This document shows, one piece after another, positions 1 to 7,623 of a stretch of DNA of 37,500 nucleotides. A model generated the notes under the pieces. It was not told the DNA's origin, did not search any database, and saw nothing but the letters and a program-made list of their open reading frames with translations. The stretch lies in the NCBI RefSeq assembly GCF_900314615.1, contig NZ_OMWA01000024.1, forward strand, positions 1 to 37,500. Direction: 5' to 3'. The position numbers were made by a program, and so were the translations under genes. Position 1 is the first letter of the stretch. Every line of letters begins with the position of its first letter. The stretch is from an uncultured Methanobrevibacter sp. Lineage in GTDB: Archaea > Methanobacteriota > Methanobacteria > Methanobacteriales > Methanobacteriaceae.

Positions 1-267
1 GCCACTGGTTCAATGGTGCTATGCTTAGTAGATTTCATACCTATTGGTCAAGGAAAATTCATAAATAAATATGAATGGAAATGCTTTGACGAAACAATAA
101 GTATGGCCTAAGAATCTCCAGCTTCTACAAGCCGGAGAGGTTCAAATGATACAATTAATGAACTTAGTATTAGTGATTATGATTTGATTTGTGATGATGT
201 TGATGAAGATCAATTTACGGATGATGTTGATGATTTAGTTAAAATTGATTTGTTTGGGCAATTATAA
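1..267 (+). pseudogene. Possible decayed 3' end of an IS200/IS605 tnpB
   Basis: Frame 1 is open from the window edge to a stop at 109-111, then open again to a second stop at 265-267. Reading through the first stop (TAA, one change from CAA) gives Met-Ala-Gln-Glu-Ser-Pro-Ala-Ser, which resembles the Gln-Glu-Ala-Pro ending seen in many IS200/IS605 TnpB proteins. The same DNA forms a hairpin at 116-137 (9-bp arms with one mismatch, CTAC loop), as expected at the right end of such elements. The 42 codons after the stop are acidic and show no family I recognise. The 5' part of any element lies outside the window, so the assignment is tentative. It could also be an unrelated short gene. Confidence 0.35.
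116..137 (+). repeat. Hairpin, possible IS200/IS605 right-end structure
   Basis: Arms 116-124 and 129-137 pair over 9 bp with one A/C mismatch around a CTAC loop. IS200/IS605 elements end in imperfect subterminal hairpins like this rather than in terminal inverted repeats. It is GC-richer than its surroundings. Confidence 0.35.
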
Positions 268-479
268 ACGTCATTGTGCCAATCTATGGAGTGGAAAATT
301 TGTTATAATTTGAAAGTTTCATTGTAAAATCTTGTAATTGGATATGGTGACAATGAATGTATAAAGTATAATTTGGATTCAATTACTTAACAAAGCTCAA
401 CATATAAATAATAATTTAATTTATATAAAGTTTTTTTTCATGAAAAATTTTAATAACTTGTTTTTAAATAATATAAATC

Positions 480-977
480 GTGTCTAGTTATATTAAATTA
501 ATAATTTTTATTGTTGTTTTAGTACTTATTTCAACAGCTGTTGTTTTTGTAGAAAGTTCAACCGATAATATGAATAAATCAATGCACTCTATTAGCGACA
601 GCATTGTTCAGGGTGACAGCGATTACAATGAAGCTGTTGATTTGGTTAACAGTAAACATTTTGATGATGGAATGGATATGGCAGAATCTGCGGGGGATAA
701 CTTTAACGTCAGTCTAGGTAAGTTAAAGGAAATGCAAGATAACTCTTCAGATATAAATGAAATTCACAGAAAGTACATTAACACTGTCATTAATGAAGTT
801 GAACTGAAACTTCAGGCGGTTGACTTATTGAAGGAAGCTATAGAATGTTTTGAAGTGCAGTCAAATTACACTGGTTCAAATTACGCTTCTCAAGCTAATG
901 ATATAATGTATCAGGCTAAAGAATATCAAGACCAGAGAGATAATCTGGTTTTGAACAATTCAGGTTTATTTAAATAA
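480..977 (+). CDS. Membrane-anchored coiled-coil protein, function unknown
   Basis: This is a 165-residue protein with one hydrophobic N-terminal helix (about residues 5-24, rich in Ile, Val and Leu). The remainder is hydrophilic, mostly helical and rich in Asp, Glu, Asn and Lys, with Asn-x-Ser/Thr sites. That suggests an extracytoplasmic domain tethered by a signal anchor; there is no lipobox cysteine. The start is GTG at 480, chosen because the membrane helix begins at once and no later ATG would keep it. No Shine-Dalgarno sequence precedes it. A TATA-like element (about 419-428) lies roughly 50 bp upstream. The gene is first in a tight operon, with 28 bp to the DHH phosphoesterase gene. 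I recognise no family, so function cannot be named. Confidence 0.7.
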   Translation: MSSYIKLIIFIVVLVLISTAVVFVESSTDNMNKSMHSISDSIVQGDSDYNEAVDLVNSKHFDDGMDMAESAGDNFNVSLGKLKEMQDNSSDINEIHRKYINTVINEVELKLQAVDLLKEAIECFEVQSNYTGSNYASQANDIMYQAKEYQDQRDNLVLNNSGLFK

Positions 978-1005
978 ATTTTCAGTAATAATATGAGGTT
1001 TTAAA

Positions 1006-3267
1006 TTGAAAACTAATTGTCCAAAATGTAAAGGTGTAGGTTCAGTTGTTGTGGACTACAAGGAATGCGATGCCTGTGGTGGAACCGGGTATGAAGAAGA
1101 CCTATTTGATGTAGGAAGTCATTTTAAAGGAGTAAACAGTAAAGCTAAAGCTAAATTTGATTTAGGTTCAGATCAGGATATTCCATGTGAAGTATGTAAT
1201 GGAAAAGGGCAGGTTGAAGTATTTGAAGACTGCCCTTATTGTCATGGAACCGGCCAGATTAATGTATGCAGGGATTGCGGTAAACTGATAGATGAAAATG
1301 AGGATGTCTGTGAAGATTGTATGGAAAAAAGAAAGGTTGAAAAAATGAAGCACGATGAATTTGAAGCTCGTCAAAATCAGGCAAGAGATGTTTATGTTCT
1401 TGATTCTTTATGTCAGATGAGGGACATTGATAAGGACAAATTATATAAAGGAAAAATTACACGTATTGAAAGGTATGGTGCATTTGTCAGCCTAAACAAT
1501 AATGTTTGGGGACTTATGAGGGGAGATGTCTCTGATTACAATGTAGGTGAAGACATAATTGTATTTATCACTGCAATCAAATCACGGGAAGGCAAAATTG
1601 ATTTTGCACCGGCTTATGTGGAAAAATATAATCTGAAAAGACTTACAAAGTCCATTCCAAGGACTTTAATTTCAAAACTTGAAGAGAAAAAGGGTAAGGT
1701 CGTAAGAATCGACGGGGAAGTCCAGCAGGTACAGCAGACTTCCGGTCCGACAATATTTATTATAAGTGATGAAAGCGGTACAACAGAAATTGCTGCATTT
1801 GATAAGGCAGGTGAAAGGTCATATCCGGAAATTGATGTAGGTGATGCTGTACAGGTAATCGGTGAAGTCAACGAACACAGCGGAAAAACTCAGATTGAGT
1901 CATCTTCCATGACAAAACTTGGCCCGGAAAACACTGCCAAACTATTAAAATTAATTGACGATGCATTAAACAAAAAGGCTCAGCCGAAAGATGTTGATTT
2001 CTTAGTCAAAAGTGATGTTTTAAACAGACTCAGACCTAAGATGTATGAGGCTGCACAAAAAATTAGAAGAGCAATACTTGACGGCAGGACAATTTTGCTC
2101 AGACATCACAATGATGCAGACGGAATCTGTTCCGGAGTGGCTATGGAAAAAGCTATTGTGCCTTTGATACAGCAGGCTAATCCGAGCAATGACGCTGAAT
2201 ATTATTACTTTAAACGTTCACCATCCAAAGCACCGTTCTATGAACTTGAAGACGTTGTAAAAGATTTGTCATTTGCACTTGAAGACCAGGAAAGACATGG
2301 ACAAAAACTGCCTTTAATCGTTCTTCTCGATAACGGTTCAACCGAAGAGGATATTGTGGCACTGATGCAGGCAAAAATCTATGATATTGAAGTTGTCGTA
2401 ATAGACCACCACTCTCCGGGGGATTTAATTACAAAAGATGAACGTGACGGAGAAATTTACGGAGGAACAGTTGCAGTTGACGAATATGTTGACACCCATG
2501 TAAATCCTTATCTTGTCGGCGGAGATTCACAGCTGACTGCAGGATGTCTTGCAACTGAGGTTGCACACATTATAAATCCTGATGTTAAAGACTTGATCAA
2601 GCATTTGCCGGCAATTGCGGCTTTAGGTGACCGTGCAGAATGTGGTGAAGTTTATCAGTACCTCCAGATTGCCTCTGAAAAAGGCTTTACAAAAGAACAC
2701 CTTGCAAAAGTTGCTGAATGCGTTGACTTTGAAGCATACTTCCTAAGATTTATGAATGGAAGAGGAATAATGGATACAATTCTTGCAGTTGACAATATTG
2801 ACAAGCATAAAAAAATGATTGATGCATTATACAAAGAATATCAGAAAAGAATTGATACCCAGCTTAAAGCGGCTCTTCCGAATATCAAGAAAACTCAGCT
2901 TGACAACGGAATTTACTTTAACCTTCTGGATGTTGAAAAATTCGCTCATAAATTTACATTCCCTGCTCCAGGAAAAACCTGCGGATTTGTCCACGATCAT
3001 GTAATAAAAGAGTTGGGTGAAGACAAGCCGATAGTAACTTTAGGTCATGGTCCGGATTTCGGAGTATTCAGAGCTACTGATGCTGTAAATGAACAGTACG
3101 GATTTAATGTAAATGAAATAGTCTCAGCAATGATTGACAGAGTTCCTCAGGCAGGTATTGATGGAGGGGGTCATGAATGCGCCGGTTCCATTAAATACAT
3201 TGAAGGACTCGGCGAGGAAGTTCTTTATAAGGTTGTAGAAGAAATTCAATCCTTATCAAAAAAATAA
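1006..3267 (+). CDS. DHH-family phosphoesterase (RecJ-like) with DnaJ-type zinc fingers, S1 and OB domains
   Basis: This 753-residue protein is probably a nuclease or phosphoesterase acting on nucleic acid. The N-terminus has DnaJ-style CxxCxGxG zinc knuckles (about residues 5-28 and 62-83) and then another Cys pair set (about 89-106). An S1 RNA-binding domain spans about 147-205 and an OB-fold nucleic-acid-binding domain about 229-310. The DHH domain follows, with metal-site motifs His-Asn-Asp-Ala-Asp-Gly (368-373) and Asp-His-His (467-469). The DHHA1 motif Gly-Gly-Gly-His-Glu is at about 720-724. The start is TTG at 1006, supported by GAGGT at 995-999. It is the second gene of a four-gene operon, with 13 bp to the next gene. 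Archaeal members of this class are called RecJ-like exonucleases; the true substrate (DNA, RNA or small nucleotide) cannot be read from sequence. Confidence 0.88.
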   Translation: MKTNCPKCKGVGSVVVDYKECDACGGTGYEEDLFDVGSHFKGVNSKAKAKFDLGSDQDIPCEVCNGKGQVEVFEDCPYCHGTGQINVCRDCGKLIDENEDVCEDCMEKRKVEKMKHDEFEARQNQARDVYVLDSLCQMRDIDKDKLYKGKITRIERYGAFVSLNNNVWGLMRGDVSDYNVGEDIIVFITAIKSREGKIDFAPAYVEKYNLKRLTKSIPRTLISKLEEKKGKVVRIDGEVQQVQQTSGPTIFIISDESGTTEIAAFDKAGERSYPEIDVGDAVQVIGEVNEHSGKTQIESSSMTKLGPENTAKLLKLIDDALNKKAQPKDVDFLVKSDVLNRLRPKMYEAAQKIRRAILDGRTILLRHHNDADGICSGVAMEKAIVPLIQQANPSNDAEYYYFKRSPSKAPFYELEDVVKDLSFALEDQERHGQKLPLIVLLDNGSTEEDIVALMQAKIYDIEVVVIDHHSPGDLITKDERDGEIYGGTVAVDEYVDTHVNPYLVGGDSQLTAGCLATEVAHIINPDVKDLIKHLPAIAALGDRAECGEVYQYLQIASEKGFTKEHLAKVAECVDFEAYFLRFMNGRGIMDTILAVDNIDKHKKMIDALYKEYQKRIDTQLKAALPNIKKTQLDNGIYFNLLDVEKFAHKFTFPAPGKTCGFVHDHVIKELGEDKPIVTLGHGPDFGVFRATDAVNEQYGFNVNEIVSAMIDRVPQAGIDGGGHECAGSIKYIEGLGEEVLYKVVEEIQSLSKK

Positions 3268-3280
3268 TCAACAGGTAAAA

Positions 3281-4168
3281 ATGGCTTTGGAAAATTATTG
3301 TAAGAACTGCGGTCACAGAATCCATTTCAACGAGCCTTACTGTCCTGAATGCGGATGCAAAACTCCATATTTTAACAATAAGGACACACCGGTATTGGAA
3401 ATTCCTGTTCATGATATCGGATTTTTCGATTTTGACATTGATTTTTCTCCGTATATCAACAGTTCCAAAAAGGATTTCAAATATGAAATATGCTCCTGCG
3501 GATACCTCAATCATGTTGACAATGAATACTGTTACATGTGCGGAGCAAAAAGAAACCACAGCAAACTTGAAAGGATTTTAAAAAATAAAACAAAGCCTAA
3601 ATTTTCCATGGATACTGTAATGTGTGAATGCGGTGCTCTCAATTCAAGTGAAAACATCTTTTGTGAAATGTGCGGCAAGCAGTTAAAGGGAAGTCCAGTA
3701 AATAATGATGAAAATTACAGCAATTTTAATCTGGAATTTGATGATGCAGTATTCTGTTTTTGCGGTGAGGAAAATGAACCATTCTCCCAGTTCTGCAGAA
3801 ACTGCGGCCTTCCATTAGTAAATTATGGGAGATTAAATGATGTTTTTATACTATGCACATGTTCTACAATAAATGAAATCACCTCCGATTACTGTATCGG
3901 ATGCGGAAAGAATTTAAACAGGGAGGATTCTGTTGTTTTATGCATTTGCGGTGAAAAAAATCCTAGCGGCACAAAATTCTGCCACAAATGCGAGAGACCT
4001 TTAAATCCTCAAAAAACAATTAAAACCAGAATCATCTGTTCCTGTGGTGAAATACTGGATTGGGATGAGGATTACTGTCATAACTGTGGAAAAAATATTA
4101 AACGTACATTTATGCGTAAAAATTCGATAAACAATACTGTCAAATCTGTTAAAAGTCTTTTTAGGTAG
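3281..4168 (+). CDS. Seven-zinc-ribbon array protein
   Basis: This 295-residue protein is built almost wholly from four-cysteine zinc ribbons. The first (Cys 7, 10, 21, 24) is an ordinary CxxC...CxxC ribbon. Six more start at residues 71, 115, 159, 192, 221 and 253. Each has exactly the spacing Cys-x-Cys-x10-Cys-x2-Cys, a CxC first knuckle rather than CxxC. Linkers of 12-46 residues separate them, and the C-terminus is basic. There are no membrane helices. Such arrays usually mediate protein or nucleic-acid contacts, but no function is established here. It is the third gene of the operon, with 13 bp before and 7 bp after, and is followed by another zinc-ribbon protein. The ATG at 3281 has CAGGT nearby. 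Confidence 0.8.
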   Translation: MALENYCKNCGHRIHFNEPYCPECGCKTPYFNNKDTPVLEIPVHDIGFFDFDIDFSPYINSSKKDFKYEICSCGYLNHVDNEYCYMCGAKRNHSKLERILKNKTKPKFSMDTVMCECGALNSSENIFCEMCGKQLKGSPVNNDENYSNFNLEFDDAVFCFCGEENEPFSQFCRNCGLPLVNYGRLNDVFILCTCSTINEITSDYCIGCGKNLNREDSVVLCICGEKNPSGTKFCHKCERPLNPQKTIKTRIICSCGEILDWDEDYCHNCGKNIKRTFMRKNSINNTVKSVKSLFR

Positions 4169-4175
4169 TGGTTAA

Positions 4176-5156
4176 TTGAAAAGTTGTGATGTTTGCGGCA
4201 CATTGAATCTTAGAGAGAATAATTATTGTACCCATTGCGGAAATAAGCTGATAGTTGAACATATCTGTCCTAACTGCGGTGCACCTAATCCTGATAATGT
4301 TGCCCACTGCGTAAAATGCGGGGAACAGATAAATCCTATTTCTATAGATGATTTTGATATACTTTTCAGCGATTATAATCTTAATCTGTTAGCTAATGCT
4401 GAGATAAGTGATTATGAATATCTCGATATGGTTTCAAAGATTTTTAAAAGAGCAGATTATTTTGAAATTTATGGAGATACCATAAAAAACAAGATTCTTA
4501 ATTTTGCAGGTAATTTCACAGAATGCCGTACAAAATCAAGAGGATATGAGAGAGGCTTTATATTTCTTGGAAACTGCATTTATTATGATGACCGTTTAGA
4601 TGACTCTGTACAGATATCCACTATAATTCATGAACTTGCACACTATTTCCTCTTCAGCATTGTTGAAAATATTTTATGCCATATATTCAGAGTCAAGCCA
4701 TCTGTAACGCTTCAAAGCTTTATCTGGTATTTTCTGACTCTTCCTGAATTCAAAGTAATGAATGAATTCTGCGCCCACACTGTGGAAGGCAGATTTGTGC
4801 CGTTCGGCTATCAGAATTACGGTTCTTATAATCTGCTTGTTAAAAAACTTGAAATGGATGAAGATTCATTGGAATGGACTGTGATGTTTGGAAATACTTT
4901 TGCAAATGAAATCATTGCTTATCTGGAAAAGTATATTGATGAAGATCTGCGCCATGAAATAAAGATGCAATACAGAAAGGATATGGCAGAACCATCATAT
5001 GAATCTATTCTGACTGAATCAAATGATTATCTCTCATTAAATATTAAAAATAAGACTCTTTTGCGAGTGTTGTATGATGTTTTTTTAGAAGCTTCACAGG
5101 ATAGTAGGGTGATTGAAGAATTAAAAGGTATAAAAGAAGGAATTGAGTTGAATTAG
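4176..5156 (+). CDS. Zinc-ribbon protein with HExxH metalloprotease-like domain
   Basis: This 326-residue protein starts at TTG 4176 after a GGTAGTGG stretch. Two N-terminal zinc ribbons (about residues 4-21 and 30-47) match the style of the upstream gene. The rest is a single domain holding His-Glu-Leu-Ala-His at 152-156, the zinc-binding and catalytic HExxH of gluzincin-type metallopeptidases. Possible third ligands are Glu197 or Glu204, about 45 residues later. The surrounding segment is hydrophobic (Phe, Leu, Ile) but too short and polar to be a clear membrane span. It is the last gene of the four-gene operon, and its stop overlaps the stop of the convergent regulator gene by 4 bp. Protease activity is inferred from the motif only. 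I do not recognise the exact family. Confidence 0.72.
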   Translation: MKSCDVCGTLNLRENNYCTHCGNKLIVEHICPNCGAPNPDNVAHCVKCGEQINPISIDDFDILFSDYNLNLLANAEISDYEYLDMVSKIFKRADYFEIYGDTIKNKILNFAGNFTECRTKSRGYERGFIFLGNCIYYDDRLDDSVQISTIIHELAHYFLFSIVENILCHIFRVKPSVTLQSFIWYFLTLPEFKVMNEFCAHTVEGRFVPFGYQNYGSYNLLVKKLEMDEDSLEWTVMFGNTFANEIIAYLEKYIDEDLRHEIKMQYRKDMAEPSYESILTESNDYLSLNIKNKTLLRVLYDVFLEASQDSRVIEELKGIKEGIELN

Positions 5157-5458
5157 TCTTTATTCTCTTTGTTTTTTATTTCGTCTCTTTCTTCAATAGT
5201 TTTCAAAACGTCTTTTCCGGTGTCAGTTAAGCGGTATAGCCTTCCTTTACGAGCTTCTTCATTAATGCATTCAACAATCTCTTTATTTTTTAATTCAGTT
5301 AAGACTTTTGAAATGTGATTTGTCCTAATTCCACTGTCTTCAGCGATGTGAGTTGGTATTTTAACGTCATTCCCTATAGATTTTAATGTTTTTTCTCTAT
5401 ATTTTGAAATTTGAACATATGAAGTTAATTTCAAAAGCTCATCGTTTTCGTTTGACAT
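5153..5458 (-). CDS. Small winged-helix transcription regulator
   Basis: This 101-residue protein has a central winged-helix domain (about residues 25-85). The recognition-helix region reads Ile-Arg-Thr-Asn-His-Ile-Ser-Lys-Val-Leu, followed by a basic wing ending in Arg-Leu-Tyr-Arg-Leu-Thr. This is typical of archaeal MarR/ArsR-like one-domain regulators. The C-terminal tail is charged (Glu, Lys, Asn). No metal-binding cysteine set or ligand domain is visible. The start is ATG 5458-5456, without a Shine-Dalgarno sequence. A perfect 8-bp inverted repeat lies 26-49 bp upstream, over the likely promoter, suggesting self-regulation. It faces the zinc-ribbon operon tail to tail, with a 4-bp overlap of stops. 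The regulated genes are unknown. Confidence 0.75.
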   Translation of the reverse strand: MSNENDELLKLTSYVQISKYREKTLKSIGNDVKIPTHIAEDSGIRTNHISKVLTELKNKEIVECINEEARKGRLYRLTDTGKDVLKTIEERDEIKNKENKD

Positions 5459-5483
5459 GATTGAATATTATATCATTAATACT

Positions 5484-5507
5484 ATAAAATGTTTTATAAC
5501 ATTTTAT
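5484..5507. promoter_or_regulatory. Perfect 8-bp dyad, likely operator of the winged-helix gene
   Basis: Arms ATAAAATG (5484-5491) and CATTTTAT (5500-5507) are exact reverse complements around an 8-bp AT spacer that is itself nearly symmetric. The site overlaps TATA-like sequence 26-49 bp upstream of the minus-strand regulator start, where a bound dimer would block transcription. It also lies 72 bp upstream of the TATA box of the divergent gene at 5629. Binding is inferred. Confidence 0.5.
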
Positions 5508-5628
5508 TATATTGATGTGATTATATTATTCACTTGTTTAATTATTGAACGCTTTTTAACTCTTAACAATTAAATTAATATATAACTTGTGTAAAAAAAT
5601 AATATTATATCCATTTTTAGTTGATATT

Positions 5629-6261
5629 ATGAAATGTGATAATTGCGGATTTGAAAATAAAGATACAGCAAAATTTTGCACAAAATGCGGTGCTTCATTC
5701 AGCGAGGTAAAAGTTCCTGAAGAGACAAAAAGTTCCGGCACCAATACTAAATATATTATTGTAGCATTGGTTGTTGTGATAATAATTCTTGTAGGTAGCA
5801 TTGCTTACTTTGCAGGAACAATGAACTCCGGCACTTCAGATAGCAATAATGCTGTGCAAAACAATGCTTCCCAATCAGTTGAATCAGCTCAGGATGACGG
5901 CAGTCAGAAAACCCAGTCTGAAAGTACTTCAACTCAGTCAACCAGTTCATCCAGCAGTGAATCTAAATCCTGGGAGTCCATAGGAAGTTATTCCGGTTCA
6001 GGTTCAGGTTCTCAGACTATTTCAGTACCTGCAGGTCAGATAATGGTAAAACTTTCAGCATATCCTATTAAAAATTACGCTACAAACCATTTGTATGTTA
6101 CCGGTTCCAACGGTCAGTCAGGAGGTGTGGACTGGGGTTCACACAGTGATGTTGAAACAAGATCAGACTCATTCAGTTTTACCTCTTCTTCAACTGAGAC
6201 ATTTACAATTGATTATTATGAGACTGTAAGTTGGGAAGTCGAATTTTACCGTTACCAGTAA
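5629..6261 (+). CDS. Zinc-ribbon, single-span membrane protein with Ser-rich stalk
   Basis: This 210-residue protein has an N-terminal zinc ribbon (Cys 3, 6, 17, 20). A membrane helix follows at about residues 42-66, with a long Ser/Thr/Gln-rich linker to about 125. The C-terminal domain of about 85 residues is Gly-, Ser- and Tyr-rich and looks like beta-sandwich sequence. The topology suggests a cytoplasmic ribbon and an external beta domain on a flexible stalk. The start is ATG 5629, which begins directly with the ribbon (Met-Lys-Cys-Asp-Asn-Cys). The frame is open 14 codons further up to TTG 5587, but that segment overlaps the promoter (TATATAA about 5579-5585). The gene stands alone, ending in a strong terminator. 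Function is unknown; similar zinc-ribbon-plus-membrane layouts are common in methanogens. Confidence 0.78.
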   Translation: MKCDNCGFENKDTAKFCTKCGASFSEVKVPEETKSSGTNTKYIIVALVVVIIILVGSIAYFAGTMNSGTSDSNNAVQNNASQSVESAQDDGSQKTQSESTSTQSTSSSSSESKSWESIGSYSGSGSGSQTISVPAGQIMVKLSAYPIKNYATNHLYVTGSNGQSGGVDWGSHSDVETRSDSFSFTSSSTETFTIDYYETVSWEVEFYRYQ

Positions 6262-6294
6262 AGTGATTCCAAATCACTTTATTTATTTTTTTTT
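6260..6294 (+). terminator. Intrinsic terminator after the zinc-ribbon membrane protein
   Basis: A perfect 9-bp stem (6260-6268 with 6272-6280, CCA loop) overlaps the stop codon and is followed by a T-rich tract ending about 6294. It separates this gene from the RNase P/exosome cluster. Confidence 0.75.
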
Positions 6295-6333
6295 CAACAA
6301 ATTATTAATATGTAAAATTATAGAATATTTACT

Positions 6334-7044
6334 ATGTTTTTTGATTTAAATATTAAAGGAAGTAGCCTCGAAAACAATATCGACCTGGCTTGTGAGGCAT
6401 CCGGATACGGGTGGAATCACATTAACTTTTCATATAATCAGGATGATTTCAAACAGGCTTTTGAGTTCAAAGATGAGCTCTCAGAGAAACTGGAAAATAC
6501 AATCAGCTTTGATTATACTTTAGAAATTAAATCAAACAATGTTTCTGAAATCAGAAAATTATCACGTAAATTCAGAAACAGGGCTTCCTGCATATCTGTT
6601 GTAGGCGGGGATTTGAAAGTAAACCGAAACGTGCTTGAAAATATTCAGATTGACGTTTTATCCCGCCCATATCTTAGAAGATACGACAGCGGTCTTAATC
6701 ATGTTCTTGCTAAAGAAGCAGTAAACAACAATGTTGCAATAGAATTATGCTTTAAGGATGTTTTAAAAAGCTATCTGGCACATCGCTCCAAGATTTTATC
6801 TAATTTTAAGGATATTTATGTTTTATACAGGAAATTCAACTTCCCGTTAATTTTATCCAGTCGTGCCGAAAGCATTTTTGACATTAGAACCACAGCTGAT
6901 TTTACAGCATTCTTTACACAGACCGGACTGACCTCAGATGAAGTATATTCTTCATTTAAAACCGCTCAAAATATTCTTGAATATAATTTGGAGAGAAAAA
7001 ATTATATTTTAAAGGGAGTTCGGAGGGTCACAGATGAAGCTTAA
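6334..7044 (+). CDS. rnp3: RNase P protein component 3 (Rpp30)
   Basis: This 236-residue protein is the archaeal Rpp30 subunit of RNase P, the ribonucleoprotein that removes 5' leaders from pre-tRNA. It matches the family in length and in its PHP-like TIM-barrel pattern. It begins Met-Phe-Phe-Asp-Leu-Asn, with a Ser-Arg-Pro-Tyr-Leu segment in the middle and Leu-Ile-Leu-Ser-Ser-Arg-Ala near residue 180. It overlaps rnp2 by 11 bp, and Rpp30 and Pop5 are known partners that form one RNase P subcomplex. The ATG 6334 has no clear Shine-Dalgarno sequence, and TATA-like sequence lies about 25-35 bp upstream, so the transcript may be nearly leaderless. It heads the conserved RNase P-proteasome-exosome cluster. 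Confidence 0.9.
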   Translation: MFFDLNIKGSSLENNIDLACEASGYGWNHINFSYNQDDFKQAFEFKDELSEKLENTISFDYTLEIKSNNVSEIRKLSRKFRNRASCISVVGGDLKVNRNVLENIQIDVLSRPYLRRYDSGLNHVLAKEAVNNNVAIELCFKDVLKSYLAHRSKILSNFKDIYVLYRKFNFPLILSSRAESIFDIRTTADFTAFFTQTGLTSDEVYSSFKTAQNILEYNLERKNYILKGVRRVTDEA

Positions 7045-7390
7045 GGTATTGCCTCCTACACTAAGAAAAAACAACAGGTATCTTACTGTTGATATTAAGA
7101 TTACTTCTCCGATATCCAAGGATGACCTTGTAGGAATCATCTGGGATGCATGCGTTCGTTTTCAGGGAGAAGCAAACACTGCTAATTTTAATCTTTGGGT
7201 TATGAAATTCTATAAGATAGATGAAAACGAGAAATACTATAACTATAAGGCTATCATTCGATGTCAGAGGGATTTTGTTGATGATGTGAGATCTGCACTG
7301 GCACTGGCCAACATGTTCAGCGGCAACAGGATTGCAATGACTACCATCGCACTGTCAGGAACCATAAAAGCATCACAGAAATATATTTAA
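7034..7390 (+). CDS. rnp2: RNase P protein component 2 (Pop5)
   Basis: This 118-residue protein is the archaeal Pop5 subunit of RNase P, an RRM-like fold that supports the catalytic RNA. Recognisable pieces are Leu-Pro-Pro-Thr-Leu-Arg near the N-terminus, Arg-Tyr-Leu next to it, and the C-terminal Ser-Gly-Thr-Ile-Lys segment. Its length is usual for the family. The ATG 7034 lies inside the end of rnp3 (11-bp overlap) with GGAGGGTCA just upstream, so translation is probably coupled and the two partners made in equal amounts. A 233-bp AT-rich gap with promoter-like elements separates it from psmA. Confidence 0.9.
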   Translation: MKLKVLPPTLRKNNRYLTVDIKITSPISKDDLVGIIWDACVRFQGEANTANFNLWVMKFYKIDENEKYYNYKAIIRCQRDFVDDVRSALALANMFSGNRIAMTTIALSGTIKASQKYI

Positions 7391-7589
7391 TTACTTTTTG
7401 TAAGTTTAAAATAGAAAACTTTATAAATAATATATTAATATAAATAACAATTGGATTTATGGAATAAGAATAAAAAAATATTTTAATAAACTACAATGTA
7501 GTGATTAAAATTAAAATTGCCTTTTCATGGAGATTTGGTTTTGATTTTGAATTAATATTTTTAGACGTAGTTGAATTAAAATTTTAATA

Positions 7590-7616
7590 TTTATATAAAA
7601 TTTGTATATACGAGGT
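7590..7616 (+). promoter_or_regulatory. TATA-like element and ribosome-binding site before psmA
   Basis: TTTATATA at 7590-7597 resembles an archaeal TATA box, and CGAGGT at 7611-7616 is a good Shine-Dalgarno sequence 7 bp before the ATG. A start about 25 bp after this TATA would fall past the Shine-Dalgarno sequence. Either another promoter (TTATAAATA near 7421) is used or the short transcript is leaderless. Confidence 0.4.
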
Positions 7617-7623
7617 ATAAATT

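Noticed and set aside
3191..3559. Minus-strand open frame of 122 codons across the start of the zinc-ribbon array gene
   Set aside because: It overlaps two well-supported genes, and its Phe/Ile-rich translation is what antisense of Lys/Glu/Asn codons gives.
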